A DNA stretch of 64,000 nt, taken from Ancylobacter koreensis (lineage in GTDB: Bacteria; Pseudomonadota; Alphaproteobacteria; Rhizobiales; Xanthobacteraceae). The position numbers and the translations under genes are program-made. Location of the stretch: NCBI RefSeq assembly GCF_023016525.1, contig NZ_JALKCG010000002.1:314001-378000 (forward strand), read 5' to 3'. Shown piece after piece: positions 45,343 to 57,213 of the stretch. Position 1 is the stretch's first letter. Every line of letters begins with the position of its first letter. The notes under the pieces are model-generated. The model worked only from the letters and a program-made list of their open reading frames with translations, was not told the DNA's origin and did not search any database.

Positions 45343-45771
45343 ATGGAGCTCGCACAGAAGCTCGACGGTTACGGCAAGCCCGCCTGGATCGCGCTGACGG
45401 TACTCGGCTTCATGGCCTGGTGGCCGCTGGGCCTTGCGGTTCTGGCTTTCACGATAGGGAGTGGACGGATGTTCTGTGGTGGCAGGCGCGGTTTCGGCCG
45501 CTGGCAGGAGGAGGGCGCCGACGCCGTCCGCAATTTCGGCAGCCGCTTCGGCCGCGGCTTCCAGTCGAGCGGCAACCGTGCTTTCGACGAATATCGCGAG
45601 GAGACGCTGCGCCGGCTTGAGGACGAGCAGAAGGACTTCCGCTCCTTCCTCGACCGGCTGCGCCAGGCCAAGGACAAGGCGGAGTTCGACCAGTTCATGT
45701 CCGACCGCCGCAACCGCCCGGCGCCCGCGCCGGAGCCGGGTTCCGAGCCCTTCAACGGCCAGCAGGGCTGA
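45343..45771 (+). CDS. DUF2852 membrane protein
   Basis: A 142-residue protein with one transmembrane segment (about residues 14-40, with WIALTVLGFMAWWPLGLAVLA), a Gly/Arg-rich loop (GGRRGFGRWQ) and a helical C-terminal half (FDEYREETLRRLEDEQKDFRSFLDRL). Matches DUF2852, common in alphaproteobacteria, of unknown function. CAGGAG lies 15 bases upstream of the ATG and is a likely ribosome-binding site with GGAG again at 45333. A terminator follows. Confidence 0.82.
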   Translation: MELAQKLDGYGKPAWIALTVLGFMAWWPLGLAVLAFTIGSGRMFCGGRRGFGRWQEEGADAVRNFGSRFGRGFQSSGNRAFDEYREETLRRLEDEQKDFRSFLDRLRQAKDKAEFDQFMSDRRNRPAPAPEPGSEPFNGQQG

Positions 45772-45800
45772 GCCCTTCCGCACCCTTCATGACGACAGCG

Positions 45801-45835
45801 CCGCGCCCCCGACACCGGGGGCGCGGTTCTTTTAT
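45801..45835 (+). terminator. Rho-independent terminator of the DUF2852 gene
   Basis: CCGCGCCCCC and GGGGGCGCGG pair around a short loop, followed by TTCTTTTATT. It separates DUF2852 from ybgC. Confidence 0.88.
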
Positions 45836-45864
45836 TGGCGCGCGGCCTCGTTTATGAGGGGCGC

Positions 45865-46383
45865 ATGAACGAGCGCCCCGATCCCCTTTCGCCCGATGTC
45901 CTCAAGGCCGATCCCTTCCTGCACCTCGCCGGGCGGCTGGTGGCGGGCGGGCATGTGCTGCCCGTTCGGGTCTATTACGAGGACACGGATTTCTCCGGCA
46001 TCGTCTATCACGCCAACTACCTGAAGTTCATGGAGCGGGCGCGCTCGGACCATCTGCGCCTGATCGGCGTGGTGCAGGGCGAACTGTTCGGCGAGGCGCT
46101 GGCCGAGGCGCCGGGCTTCGCCTTCGTCGTGCGCTCCATGGAGCTGCAATTCGTGCGCCCGGCGCGCATCGACGACGTTCTGGAAATCCACACCAGCCCG
46201 GTCGAGGTTGCCGGTGCCTCGATCACGCTTCAGCAAAAGGTGATGCGCGGCGGCGAACTCATCGTCGAGGGCCGCGTGAAGGTCGCCTTCGTCGCGCAGG
46301 GCCGCGCCCGCCGCATTCCCGACGCGCTGCGCACCGCGATGAAGCTGGCGCTGGGCGAGGCGCAGGGGGCGGGGCCGGCATAG
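45865..46383 (+). CDS. ybgC: Tol-Pal associated acyl-CoA thioesterase YbgC
   Basis: A 172-residue hotdog thioesterase. VRVYYEDTDFSGIVYHANYLKFMERARSDHL contains the YbgC active-site Asp (YEDTD) and the conserved substrate loop. It precedes tolQ as in most proteobacteria, but a 487-base gap with a large palindrome lies between, so cotranscription with tolQ is less certain. The ATG at 45865 was chosen; a slightly longer reading from 45835 overlaps the terminator. Confidence 0.92.
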   Translation: MNERPDPLSPDVLKADPFLHLAGRLVAGGHVLPVRVYYEDTDFSGIVYHANYLKFMERARSDHLRLIGVVQGELFGEALAEAPGFAFVVRSMELQFVRPARIDDVLEIHTSPVEVAGASITLQQKVMRGGELIVEGRVKVAFVAQGRARRIPDALRTAMKLALGEAQGAGPA

Positions 46384-46870
46384 GCCCGCTGCGGTGTTGG
46401 CGGCAGTTGCCGCTCTAGGAGTTTTGCCGAAGGGTCTTCGCTGGGTCCCGGCTCGGCGCTTCGGCTTCGCCTCCGCTGGTCCGGGACACGTGTTTCCCGG
46501 ACAAGCTGCGCAAAGCGCAGCGCCGATCCGGGACCCAGCAGAGCCTCTTCGGCCTGCACCTCTTCCGCGCCGACACTCTCCGGCACGGACTTCTCCGGCG
46601 TGCACCTCTTCCGCGTCCACCTCGTCAGCGCCCGGCTTGCCTCCGCGCGTCATGCTGTTGCGATGCGGCAACGCTAACCCGGCATTAACCTTAATCCGGT
46701 GTTGTATCGGGTGGCTGCGAAGGCGGTTCGACGACGCTCGCCCAAGTTTGGACAGACTCGGTGGGTTGAAGACGGATGCGTCTCCTCGGCAGCCATGCAG
46801 GGCATTCGCTGCTGACCCGCAGCCGATGCGCGCCGGCACGCGACCCTTTTGACCTGGCAGGAATGGCCTA
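46384..46870. repeat. Intergenic region with a long REP-like cruciform and the tol promoter region
   Basis: 487 bases. GCTGGGTCCCGGCTCGGCGCT (46440-46460) and its partner at 46519-46539 are inverted copies with one mismatch; nested inside are TCCGGGA and TCCCGGA. The rest holds CTAA-N7-TTAA at 46674-46688 (CtrA-like) and AT-richer sequence before tolQ, but no clear sigma70 pair was seen. Confidence 0.7.
46674..46688. promoter_or_regulatory. CtrA-box-like motif upstream of tolQ
   Basis: CTAACCCGGCATTAA is one base off TTAA-N7-TTAA, the alphaproteobacterial CtrA consensus, and lies about 180 bases before the tolQ start. A single near-match can arise by chance. Confidence 0.25.
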
Positions 46871-47719
46871 ATGACGCTGAAAAAGCTTCTCTTCGCGGTG
46901 GTGCTGTTGCTCGCGGCATCGGCGTCGTTCGCCTACGCGCAGACCAGCCCGGCGGCCGCGCCCGCCGCGCCGACCGCGCAGGTCGACGCGACCGCCGCCC
47001 CGGCGGTGCCGGGCGCGCAGGTGGCGGCGAACGGCGTTGGCATGGCGAGCGCCGACCTCTCGCTCATCGGCCTGTTCCTTCAGGCCCACCTGATCGTGAA
47101 GTTCGTGATGGCCGGCCTCGTGCTGGCCTCCGTCTGGGTGTGGGCGATCATCATCGACAAGACCATCCTGTTCCAGCGGATGAAGCGGCAGATGGACCGC
47201 TTCGAATCGACCTTCTGGTCCGGCCAGAGCCTGGAAGAGCTGTATCGCTCGCTGTCCTCGCGCCCGAACCACGCCATGGCCGCGATCTTCGTCGCCGCCA
47301 TGCGCGAGTGGAAGCGCTCCTATGAGGGCGGGGCGCGCTCCTTCGTCGGCCTGACGCAGCGGCTCGACAAGGTGATGAACGTCACCATCTCGCGCGAGGT
47401 GGAGCGGCTGGAGAGCCGGCTGCTGGTGCTGGCGACCGTCGGTTCGGCCGGCCCCTTCATCGGCCTGTTCGGCACGGTGTGGGGCATTATGACCTCGTTC
47501 CAGTCGATCGCCGCCTCGAAGAACACCAGCCTCGCCGTGGTGGCGCCCGGCATCGCGGAAGCCCTTTTCGCGACGGCAATCGGCCTCATCGCCGCCATTC
47601 CCGCGACGATTTTCTATAACAAGTTCATTTCCCAGGTGAACCGCCAGGCGGCGCGGCTCGAAGGCTTCGCCGACGAGTTCTCGGCCATCCTGTCGCGCCA
47701 GATCGACGAACGGGGCTGA
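46871..47719 (+). CDS. tolQ: TolQ, proton channel subunit of Tol-Pal
   Basis: Energises outer-membrane constriction at division. 282 residues, about 50 longer than E. coli TolQ: residues 1-24 look like a signal peptide (ending AYAQ) and 25-60 are Ala/Pro/Val-rich. The TolQ body starts near ADLSLIGLFLQAHLIVKF, with GLFGTVWGIMTSFQSIA and IAEALFATAIGLIAAIPATIFYN as channel helices. Four bases separate it from tolR. Similar extended TolQ proteins exist in Hyphomicrobiales. Confidence 0.95.
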   Translation: MTLKKLLFAVVLLLAASASFAYAQTSPAAAPAAPTAQVDATAAPAVPGAQVAANGVGMASADLSLIGLFLQAHLIVKFVMAGLVLASVWVWAIIIDKTILFQRMKRQMDRFESTFWSGQSLEELYRSLSSRPNHAMAAIFVAAMREWKRSYEGGARSFVGLTQRLDKVMNVTISREVERLESRLLVLATVGSAGPFIGLFGTVWGIMTSFQSIAASKNTSLAVVAPGIAEALFATAIGLIAAIPATIFYNKFISQVNRQAARLEGFADEFSAILSRQIDERG

Positions 47720-47723
47720 TCGA

Positions 47724-48179
47724 ATGGGGATGTCCGCAGGAGGCGCCGGCGGCGGCTGGCAGTCGCGGCGCTCGCGCAGGCGGGGCGGCGGCGCCGTCAT
47801 GTCCGAAATCAACGTCACGCCGATGGTCGACGTGATGCTGGTGCTGCTCATCATCTTTATGGTGGCGGCGCCCATGCTCACCGTCGGCGTTCCGCTCGAC
47901 CTGCCGCAGTCGCAGGCCAAGGCGATTCCGCAGGACAGCGAGCCGCTGGTGATCAACATCGACAAGCAGGGCAAGATCTTCCTGCAGCAGAGCGAGATCC
48001 CGCTCGACGAGCTGGTGCCCAAGCTGCAGGCGATCGGCAAGGCCGGCTATGAGGAGCGCATCTTCGTGCGCGCCGACAAGGGGCTCGACTACGGCTCGGT
48101 CATGCGGGTGATGGGCCGCCTGTCGGGCGCCGGCTTCACGCGCGTCGCCCTCGTCTCCGAAGTCGAGCAGGGGGGCTGA
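47724..48179 (+). CDS. tolR: TolR
   Basis: Partner of TolQ. 151 residues; a basic, Gly-rich N terminus, EINVTPMVDVMLVLLIIFMVAAPM with the proton-carrying Asp, then a periplasmic domain. It sits between tolQ and tolA with 4-5 base gaps. Confidence 0.96.
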   Translation: MGMSAGGAGGGWQSRRSRRRGGGAVMSEINVTPMVDVMLVLLIIFMVAAPMLTVGVPLDLPQSQAKAIPQDSEPLVINIDKQGKIFLQQSEIPLDELVPKLQAIGKAGYEERIFVRADKGLDYGSVMRVMGRLSGAGFTRVALVSEVEQGG

Positions 48180-48184
48180 GCGTC

Positions 48185-49156
48185 ATGCGCGCGGGCCTCG
48201 CCTCCTCGTTCGCCCTCCATGCCGGCATCATCGGCTTCATGGTCGTGTCGTTCTCGGCGCCGAACGCGTTCGAGACCACGCCGACCGAAGCCATGCCCAT
48301 CGACATCATCTCGGACGCCGAGATGACGCAGATGATGGCCGGCAAGAAGGACGCGCCGAAGGAGAACCCCAAGCCCGTCGCCGAGAAGAAGGGCGAGACG
48401 CCCAAGCCGCCCGAGAATCTCGACGCCAAGGTCGACGACAAGAAGCCGGAGATCGAGGCCGCCAAGGAGGCCGCCGCGCCTCCTCCGCCGCCGGCCCCGG
48501 AAAAGCCCGCCGAGCCCAAGCCCCCGGCCCAGCAGGCCGAGGCCAAGCCGCCGGAGCCGCCGAAGGACGCCGAGGCACTCGCCGCCAAGCCGCCGGAGCC
48601 CAAGCAGGAGCCGAAGCCCGAGCAGCAGCAGGCGCAGACGCCCCCGCCGCCGGCTCCGCCGAAGAAGCCGAAGGACATTCCGCCGAAGGTGGCCAACCAG
48701 CCGCCGAAGGATCAGCCGTTCAACCCGAACCAGATCGCCGCCCTGCTCAACAAGCAGGACGCGCGCCGTCAGTCCTCCATCGGCGACACGATCAACAACA
48801 CCGCCTCGCTCGGCGCGTCGAGCGGCATGGCGGCGACGCTGTCGCAGACCGAGCTCGACGCGCTGCGCGCCTATCTCGCGCGCTTCTGGCACCTGCCGAC
48901 GGGCGCCGCCGACATCACGCGGGTGAAGATCATGGTGGTGGTACGGCTGAGCCCGAACCGCACGCTGGTCTCGCCGCCGGAGGTAGTGGGCGTCGTCGAC
49001 CAGGGCAATCCCTACGCGCCGCAGATCAAGGAAAGCGTGGTGCGCGCCATCTTCGCCGCCGCGCAGCAGCCCAATCCCTTCCCGATGCTGTCGGCGGGGA
49101 AGTACGACGTGTGGCAGGAGATGCAGCTTACCTTCGATCCCTCGTGGATCGAGTGA
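48185..49156 (+). CDS. tolA: TolA-like cell envelope integrity protein
   Basis: Links the inner-membrane TolQR motor to Pal/TolB. 323 residues: one transmembrane segment (ASSFALHAGIIGFMVVSFSA, residues 5-24), a Pro/Lys/Glu/Ala-rich rod (about 55-185), and a C-terminal domain with LRAYLARFWHLPTGAAD and NPFPMLSAGKYDVWQEMQLTFDP. The rod is shorter and richer in Pro than in E. coli TolA. Position in the tolQRAB-pal operon supports the call. Confidence 0.92.
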   Translation: MRAGLASSFALHAGIIGFMVVSFSAPNAFETTPTEAMPIDIISDAEMTQMMAGKKDAPKENPKPVAEKKGETPKPPENLDAKVDDKKPEIEAAKEAAAPPPPPAPEKPAEPKPPAQQAEAKPPEPPKDAEALAAKPPEPKQEPKPEQQQAQTPPPPAPPKKPKDIPPKVANQPPKDQPFNPNQIAALLNKQDARRQSSIGDTINNTASLGASSGMAATLSQTELDALRAYLARFWHLPTGAADITRVKIMVVVRLSPNRTLVSPPEVVGVVDQGNPYAPQIKESVVRAIFAAAQQPNPFPMLSAGKYDVWQEMQLTFDPSWIE

Positions 49157-49203
49157 CGTCCGTTTCGTGAAGCCGCCCGGGCGGCGAGATTGAGAACGAT
49201 ATT

Positions 49204-50562
49204 ATGAGCGAGTATTTCCGTTCCGGCCGTTCCGGCCTTCTCATCGGGCGCCGCAGCCTTCTGGCCGGCGCCGGCGCGCTCGCCGGGGCGGGCCTTGCCG
49301 CCGGGCCGGCGAACGCCGTGCTCAAGCTCGACGTCACCGGCGGCACCGTGCAGCCGCTGCCCATCGCCATCACCGATTTCGTCGGCGGCGGCACCCCGCA
49401 GGATGTCGAGGCGGGCAAGGGCGTCACCCAGATCATCACGGCGGACCTGCGCCGCTCGGGCCTGTTCGCGCCCATCGACCAGGCTGCCTTCGTCGAGAAG
49501 ATCACCAACCCGGACGCTTCGCCCCGCTTTCAGGACTGGCGCGTGATCAACGCGCAGGCGCTGGTGACGGGCCGCATGACCCGCCAGCCGGACGGGCGCG
49601 TGCGCGCCGAGTTCCGCCTGTGGGACGTGTTCGCCGGCCAGCAGCTCATCGGCCAGCAATATTTCACCCAGCCGGAGAACTGGCGCCGCGTCGCCCACAT
49701 CATCGCCGACGCGATCTATGAGCGCCTGACCGGCGAGAAGGGCTATTTCGACACGCGCATCGTCTTCGTCGACGAGAGCGGGCCGAAGGAGAAGCGCGTC
49801 AAGCGCCTCGCCATCATGGACCAGGACGGCGCCAACGTGACCTATCTGACGCGCGGCGACGACCTCGTGCTGACGCCGCGCTTCTCGCCGACCAGCCAGG
49901 AAATCACCTATATGAGCTATGGCCGCGGCGAGCCGCGCGTCTATCTGCTCAACATCGAGAACGGCCAGCGCGAGGTGGTCGGCAACTTCCCGAACATGAG
50001 CTTCTCACCGCGCTTCGCCCCCGACGGGCAGCGCGTGATCCTGAGCCTGCAGCAGGGCGCCGATTCCAACATCTTCGTCATGGACCTGCGCTCCAAGGCG
50101 ACGACCCGGCTCACCGACACCGCCGCCATCGACACCGCGCCGTGCTATTCGCCCGACGCCACGCAGATCTGCTTCGAGAGCGACCGCGGCGGCGGCTCGC
50201 AGATCTACGTGATGAACCCGGACGGCTCGAACCAGCACCGCATCTCCTTCGGCGACGGGCGCTACTCGACCCCGGTATGGTCGCCGCGCGGCGACGTCAT
50301 CGCCTTCACCAAGCAGGCGCAGGGGCGCTTCGCCATCGGCCTGATGCGCCCCGACGGCTCGGGCGAGCGCATCCTTACCGAGGGCTACCACAATGAGGGC
50401 CCGACCTTCGCGCCGAACGGCCGGGTGATCATGTTCTTCCGCGACGCGGGCGGGGGCGGCGGGCCGCAGCTCTATACGGTGGACGTCACCGGCTATAACG
50501 AGCAGCGCGTGCCCACCCCGAGCTACGCCTCCGACCCGGCCTGGTCGCCGCTGCGCTCGTGA
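49204..50562 (+). CDS. tolB: TolB, Tol-Pal beta-propeller protein
   Basis: Periplasmic protein that binds Pal and TolA. 452 residues: residues 1-40 contain [20 protein letters not shown] ending in ANA, a twin-arginine-type signal. The D1 domain follows ([18 protein letters not shown]), then repeated propeller blades with DG-x-x-V and SPDAT/SPRGD/APNGR motifs. Normal length. It lies 47 bases after tolA. Confidence 0.96.
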   Translation: MSEYFRSGRSGLLIGRRSLLAGAGALAGAGLAAGPANAVLKLDVTGGTVQPLPIAITDFVGGGTPQDVEAGKGVTQIITADLRRSGLFAPIDQAAFVEKITNPDASPRFQDWRVINAQALVTGRMTRQPDGRVRAEFRLWDVFAGQQLIGQQYFTQPENWRRVAHIIADAIYERLTGEKGYFDTRIVFVDESGPKEKRVKRLAIMDQDGANVTYLTRGDDLVLTPRFSPTSQEITYMSYGRGEPRVYLLNIENGQREVVGNFPNMSFSPRFAPDGQRVILSLQQGADSNIFVMDLRSKATTRLTDTAAIDTAPCYSPDATQICFESDRGGGSQIYVMNPDGSNQHRISFGDGRYSTPVWSPRGDVIAFTKQAQGRFAIGLMRPDGSGERILTEGYHNEGPTFAPNGRVIMFFRDAGGGGGPQLYTVDVTGYNEQRVPTPSYASDPAWSPLRS

Positions 50563-50718
50563 GGCGGGCTTAGGGAACGATTAACCATAAAAGTCGGTTT
50601 AAGGCTTGGCCTCGAAATCGACGCATTCAGGCAACGTTCCGTAAAGCATGACGGAACATTGAATACGCGAACACAAGAGATCGGAGCGCCCGGTCGGGAA
50701 TTTCAGGAGTCAGCGGTC

Positions 50719-51207
50719 ATGATCCGTATGTTGCGCCATCTCGGCGGTGCGCGCGCCGCCTTCATCGTCGGTTTCGCGTTGCTCGCGGCCGCCTGCGCCA
50801 AGAACCCGATGGATGGTGCCGCCCTCGGCTCCGCCCCTCCGGGCAGCCCGCAGGAATTCATCGTCTCGGTCGGCGACCGCGTCTTCTTCGAGAGCGACCA
50901 GACCGACCTCTCCGCGCAGGCGCAGGCAACGCTCGACAAGCAGGCGCAGTGGCTGAACCACTATGCCAAGTACACCTTCACCATCGAGGGCCATGCCGAC
51001 GAGCGCGGCACCCGCGAATACAACATCGCGCTGGGTGCCCGTCGCGCCGAGAGCGTGCGCAACTATCTCGTGGGCCGCGGCGTCGCCGCCAGCCGCATGC
51101 GCACCATCTCCTACGGCAAGGAACGCCCGGTCGCGGTCTGCAACGACATCTCCTGCTGGTCGCAGAACCGCCGCGCCGTCACGGTGCTGAACGCCGCCGG
51201 CTCCTGA
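50719..51207 (+). CDS. pal: Pal, peptidoglycan-associated lipoprotein
   Basis: Outer-membrane lipoprotein with an OmpA-like peptidoglycan domain. 162 residues; lipobox LAAAC with the lipidated Cys at residue 26, then VFFESDQTDLSAQAQATLDKQA, IEGHADERGTREYNIALGARRAESVRNYL and the terminal SQNRRAVTV. The ATG at 50719 follows CAGGAG; longer upstream readings lack a signal. Confidence 0.96.
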   Translation: MIRMLRHLGGARAAFIVGFALLAAACAKNPMDGAALGSAPPGSPQEFIVSVGDRVFFESDQTDLSAQAQATLDKQAQWLNHYAKYTFTIEGHADERGTREYNIALGARRAESVRNYLVGRGVAASRMRTISYGKERPVAVCNDISCWSQNRRAVTVLNAAGS

Positions 51208-51389
51208 GGCCCGCCGGGTCCGCCCCGGCCGCTGCAATTCACCGACGCCCGGTCCGCCTCGCGCGGGCCGGGCGTTGCCTTTGCGGCCCGGCGTCGTGAC
51301 GCTGGGTCAAACTTTGGACGTGATCGGCCCGGTATGTTCATATGAACCCGGCGCACGCGCCGCGCTTTTCCCCTCAGCCCCGTCGCATC

Positions 51390-52343
51390 ATGATCACCGC
51401 ACGCCTGTCTCGTCCCGCCGCCTCCCGAATCCGCCTCCGTCTCGCCGCCCTGGGTCTGCTGGCCGCTGCCGCGCTGGCGCCCGTGGGGCCGGCTCTGGCG
51501 CAGTCCGACAACAATTTCTTCGGCAACCTGTTCAAGCCTCCGGGCCAGGTGCGCTCGGGCAATCAGCAGGCCGAGGCGGACGACAGCGGCGCAATCACCA
51601 CCCGCCTCGACCGGCTGGAGAATCAGATCCGTCAGCTCACCGGGCAGATCGAGCAACTCCAGTACCGCAACCAGCAGCTTGAGCAGCAGGTGCGCCAGCT
51701 CGGCGGCGCCGGCCTGCCGTCGTCCGCCGGCCCGGCCGGCACGGGGCTGCCCGGTGCGGCCATGCCGGGCGCCGACGCGGCCCCGGGCCGCCGCTCCGAC
51801 GCCTTCGATCCCAATGCGCAGGCCGGCGCCCCCGGCGCGCCGCGCCCGCTCGGCACGACCGCCCCCTCGGGCGCTCCGCCGGCCGGCCCGACCGGCGCGC
51901 CGATGGACCTCGGCACGCTTTCCGGCTCGGTCGCCGGCGGGGGCGTGCAGCCGCCGACCAACAGCCCGAAGGACCTGTACGACCTCGCCTATGGCTACAT
52001 GCTGCGGCAGGACTACGCCCAGTCGGGCCAGAGCTTCGAGCAGTTCCTGCGGAGCTATCCCAACGACCGCGCGGCGCCGGACGCCTATTACTGGCTCGGC
52101 GAGACGCAGTTCCAGCGCAAATCCTACAAGGAGGCGGCGCAGAACTTCCTCAAGGTCTCGACCGACTACCCGAATGCGGTGAAGGCGCCGGACGCGCTGC
52201 TGCGGCTCGGCCAGTCGCTCGCCGCGATCGGCGAGAAGGACGCCGCCTGCGCCACGCTGAACGCGGTCAACAACAAGTATCCGCGCGCCTCCGCCACCAT
52301 CAAGCAAGGGGTGGAGCGGGAGCAGAAACGTGCCGGCTGCTGA
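51390..52343 (+). CDS. cpoB: Tol-Pal system protein CpoB (YbgF)
   Basis: Coordinates Tol-Pal with peptidoglycan synthesis. 317 residues: signal peptide to about residue 38 (ALAQS), a coiled coil rich in Gln (TRLDRLENQIRQLTGQIEQL), a long Gly/Pro/Ala linker (about 105-205), and three TPR units (DLYDLAYGYMLRQDYAQSG, AYYWLGETQFQRKSYKEA, APDALLRLGQSLAAIGEK). It ends by overlapping tilS by 14 bases. Confidence 0.94.
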   Translation: MITARLSRPAASRIRLRLAALGLLAAAALAPVGPALAQSDNNFFGNLFKPPGQVRSGNQQAEADDSGAITTRLDRLENQIRQLTGQIEQLQYRNQQLEQQVRQLGGAGLPSSAGPAGTGLPGAAMPGADAAPGRRSDAFDPNAQAGAPGAPRPLGTTAPSGAPPAGPTGAPMDLGTLSGSVAGGGVQPPTNSPKDLYDLAYGYMLRQDYAQSGQSFEQFLRSYPNDRAAPDAYYWLGETQFQRKSYKEAAQNFLKVSTDYPNAVKAPDALLRLGQSLAAIGEKDAACATLNAVNNKYPRASATIKQGVEREQKRAGC

Positions 52344-53400
52344 GCCCGGAACCGCGCCCGACACATCCGGCCCGCACAGGGCCGACCCTTTCGCGCCTTT
52401 CGCCCGGCATGCGCGCGTGCTGCTCGCCGTCTCCGGCGGGCCGGATTCGACCGCGCTGCTGCTGCTGGCCCATCGCTGGCGGCAGGCGGGCGGCGCGGCG
52501 ACGGAACTCTATGTCGCCACCGTCGACCACGGCCTGCGGCCTACCGCGCGGGCGGAGGCCGAGGCGGTCGGTACGCTGGCGCGGGAGCTGGGCCTGCCGC
52601 ACGCCATACTGACGCTGCCCGCGCCGCTGCCGAAGGCGCGGCTGCAGGAGGCGGCGCGCCATGCCCGCTACGAGGCGCTGGCCGCCCATGCCCGCGCGAT
52701 CGGTGCCGGCGCCATCGCCACCGCCCACACGCTCGACGACCAGGCCGAGACCGTGCTGTTCCGCCTGCTGCGCGGCTCGGGGATCGCCGGGCTCGCCGGT
52801 ATTCCCGACGAGCGGGGGTTGGATGAGGGGGGTCCGGGCGGCATCCGCCTCATCCGCCCGCTGCTCGGCTGGCCGAAGGCGGCGCTGATCGAGGAATGCC
52901 GGCGTGCCGGCGCTTCCTTCGCCGAGGACCCTTCCAACCGCGATCCGCGCTTCGCCCGCACCCGGCTGCGCGCGTTGTTGCCGTCGCTCGCCGCTGAGGG
53001 GCTGGACGCTGGCGCGCTGGCGCGCCTTGCCGCCCGCATGGCGCGCGCCGAGGCGGCGCTGGAGGCGGCGGTGGACGCGGCGCAGGCGCGGCTTCTCGCG
53101 GAAGGGCAGGGAATGGCCGGGCGGCTCCGCTTTCCCCGCGCCGGGCTCACTGCCCTGCCGGCGGAGATCGGCCTGCGGCTTCTCGGCCGGGCCGTCGAAT
53201 CGGTCGGGGAGGGGCCGGTGGAACTCGGCAAGCTGGAGGCGCTGGCCGGCTGGCTCGCCGCGCTGCGGCCGGAGGACACCGGCGCGCGCACGCTGGCCGG
53301 GGCGCTGATGCGGGTAAACCGGCATGCCGTAACGGTAGCGCCGGCGCCGGCCCGGCGGGTTGCGGCGCACGACCGCCAGCCTTCGGCGCGTTCACGCTAA
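52330..53400 (+). CDS. tilS: tRNA(Ile)-lysidine synthetase
   Basis: Modifies C34 of tRNA-Ile(CAU) to lysidine, needed to read AUA. 356 residues; PP-loop SGGPDS (35-40), VATVDHGLRPTARAEAE and AHTLDDQAETVLFRLLRGSG are the TilS N-type ATPase signature; RPLLGWPKAALIEECR and EDPSNRDPRFARTRLR complete the catalytic domain. The GTG start at 52330 lies inside cpoB and gives coupled translation. The tol-pal-cpoB-tilS-ftsH order is typical of alphaproteobacteria. Confidence 0.95.
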   Translation: MPAAEPGTAPDTSGPHRADPFAPFARHARVLLAVSGGPDSTALLLLAHRWRQAGGAATELYVATVDHGLRPTARAEAEAVGTLARELGLPHAILTLPAPLPKARLQEAARHARYEALAAHARAIGAGAIATAHTLDDQAETVLFRLLRGSGIAGLAGIPDERGLDEGGPGGIRLIRPLLGWPKAALIEECRRAGASFAEDPSNRDPRFARTRLRALLPSLAAEGLDAGALARLAARMARAEAALEAAVDAAQARLLAEGQGMAGRLRFPRAGLTALPAEIGLRLLGRAVESVGEGPVELGKLEALAGWLAALRPEDTGARTLAGALMRVNRHAVTVAPAPARRVAAHDRQPSARSR

Positions 53401-53444
53401 CGGCAATTTGCGCCCGCGGGCCCGAACGCCTTGGGGCGGCCATC

Positions 53445-53473
53445 TTGGCAAGGATCAATACCGCACCTAGATT
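53445..53473 (+). promoter_or_regulatory. Predicted promoter of ftsH
   Basis: TTGGCA at 53445-53450 and TAGATT at 53468-53473 are 17 bases apart. It leaves a leader of about 70 bases. Confidence 0.5.
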
Positions 53474-53548
53474 ACGGTGCGATAAGGGAGGACCGCCAGC
53501 GCCGGCGGTTCCCGCGCGTCGGTATCGACCGGCGCCGAAAGGAACGAG

Positions 53549-55468
<1,920 letters not shown>

Positions 55469-55491
55469 CGGCCAGCCGCGAACCGCACATG

Positions 55492-55525
55492 GAAAGGGCC
55501 CGCCTCGGCGGGCCCTTTTCTTTTG
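55492..55525 (+). terminator. Rho-independent terminator of ftsH
   Basis: AAAGGGCCCGC pairs with GCGGGCCCTTT around a CTCG loop and is followed by TCTTTT. Confidence 0.88.
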
Positions 55526-55706
55526 GCGCGCCGGGGAGGCGGGGCTTTCGCCGAGCGGGGCGGTTCAGCCCGGTTTTGGGGCGTAAGACGCGCTTACATT
55601 TTGTGAAGTTCCCGCAGGCAGGCTCATGGTACAGAAGTTGCGCGGCAAAGCATCGTGCCGCCGCCGGCGTGGTCTTGCCCGCCGGCCGTCTCGTCAAGGT
55701 GAAGGC

Positions 55707-57050
<1,344 letters not shown>

Positions 57051-57213
57051 GACGGACCGCTCTATTTTAGACGTCATCCCGGCCCCTCGGGTCTTGCCTC
57101 CGACAAGCCCAAGGGCAGGCTCCGGCGAAGCGGAGCGCCGGGATCGCTCGCCATACTGCAGGCGATCCCGGATCGGCCTGCGGCCGTCCGGGACGACAGC
57201 GTGAGAGCCGCCC
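57051..57213. repeat. REP-like palindromic intergenic segment
   Basis: GACGTCATCCCGGC near 57070, GCCGGGATCG near 57140, GCGATCCCGGATCGGCC near 57162 and CCGGGACGAC near 57188 make a set of interleaved inverted repeats between the convergent glmM and choV genes. The motif GTCATCCCGG is shared with the segments at 32878 and 59338. Confidence 0.7.
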
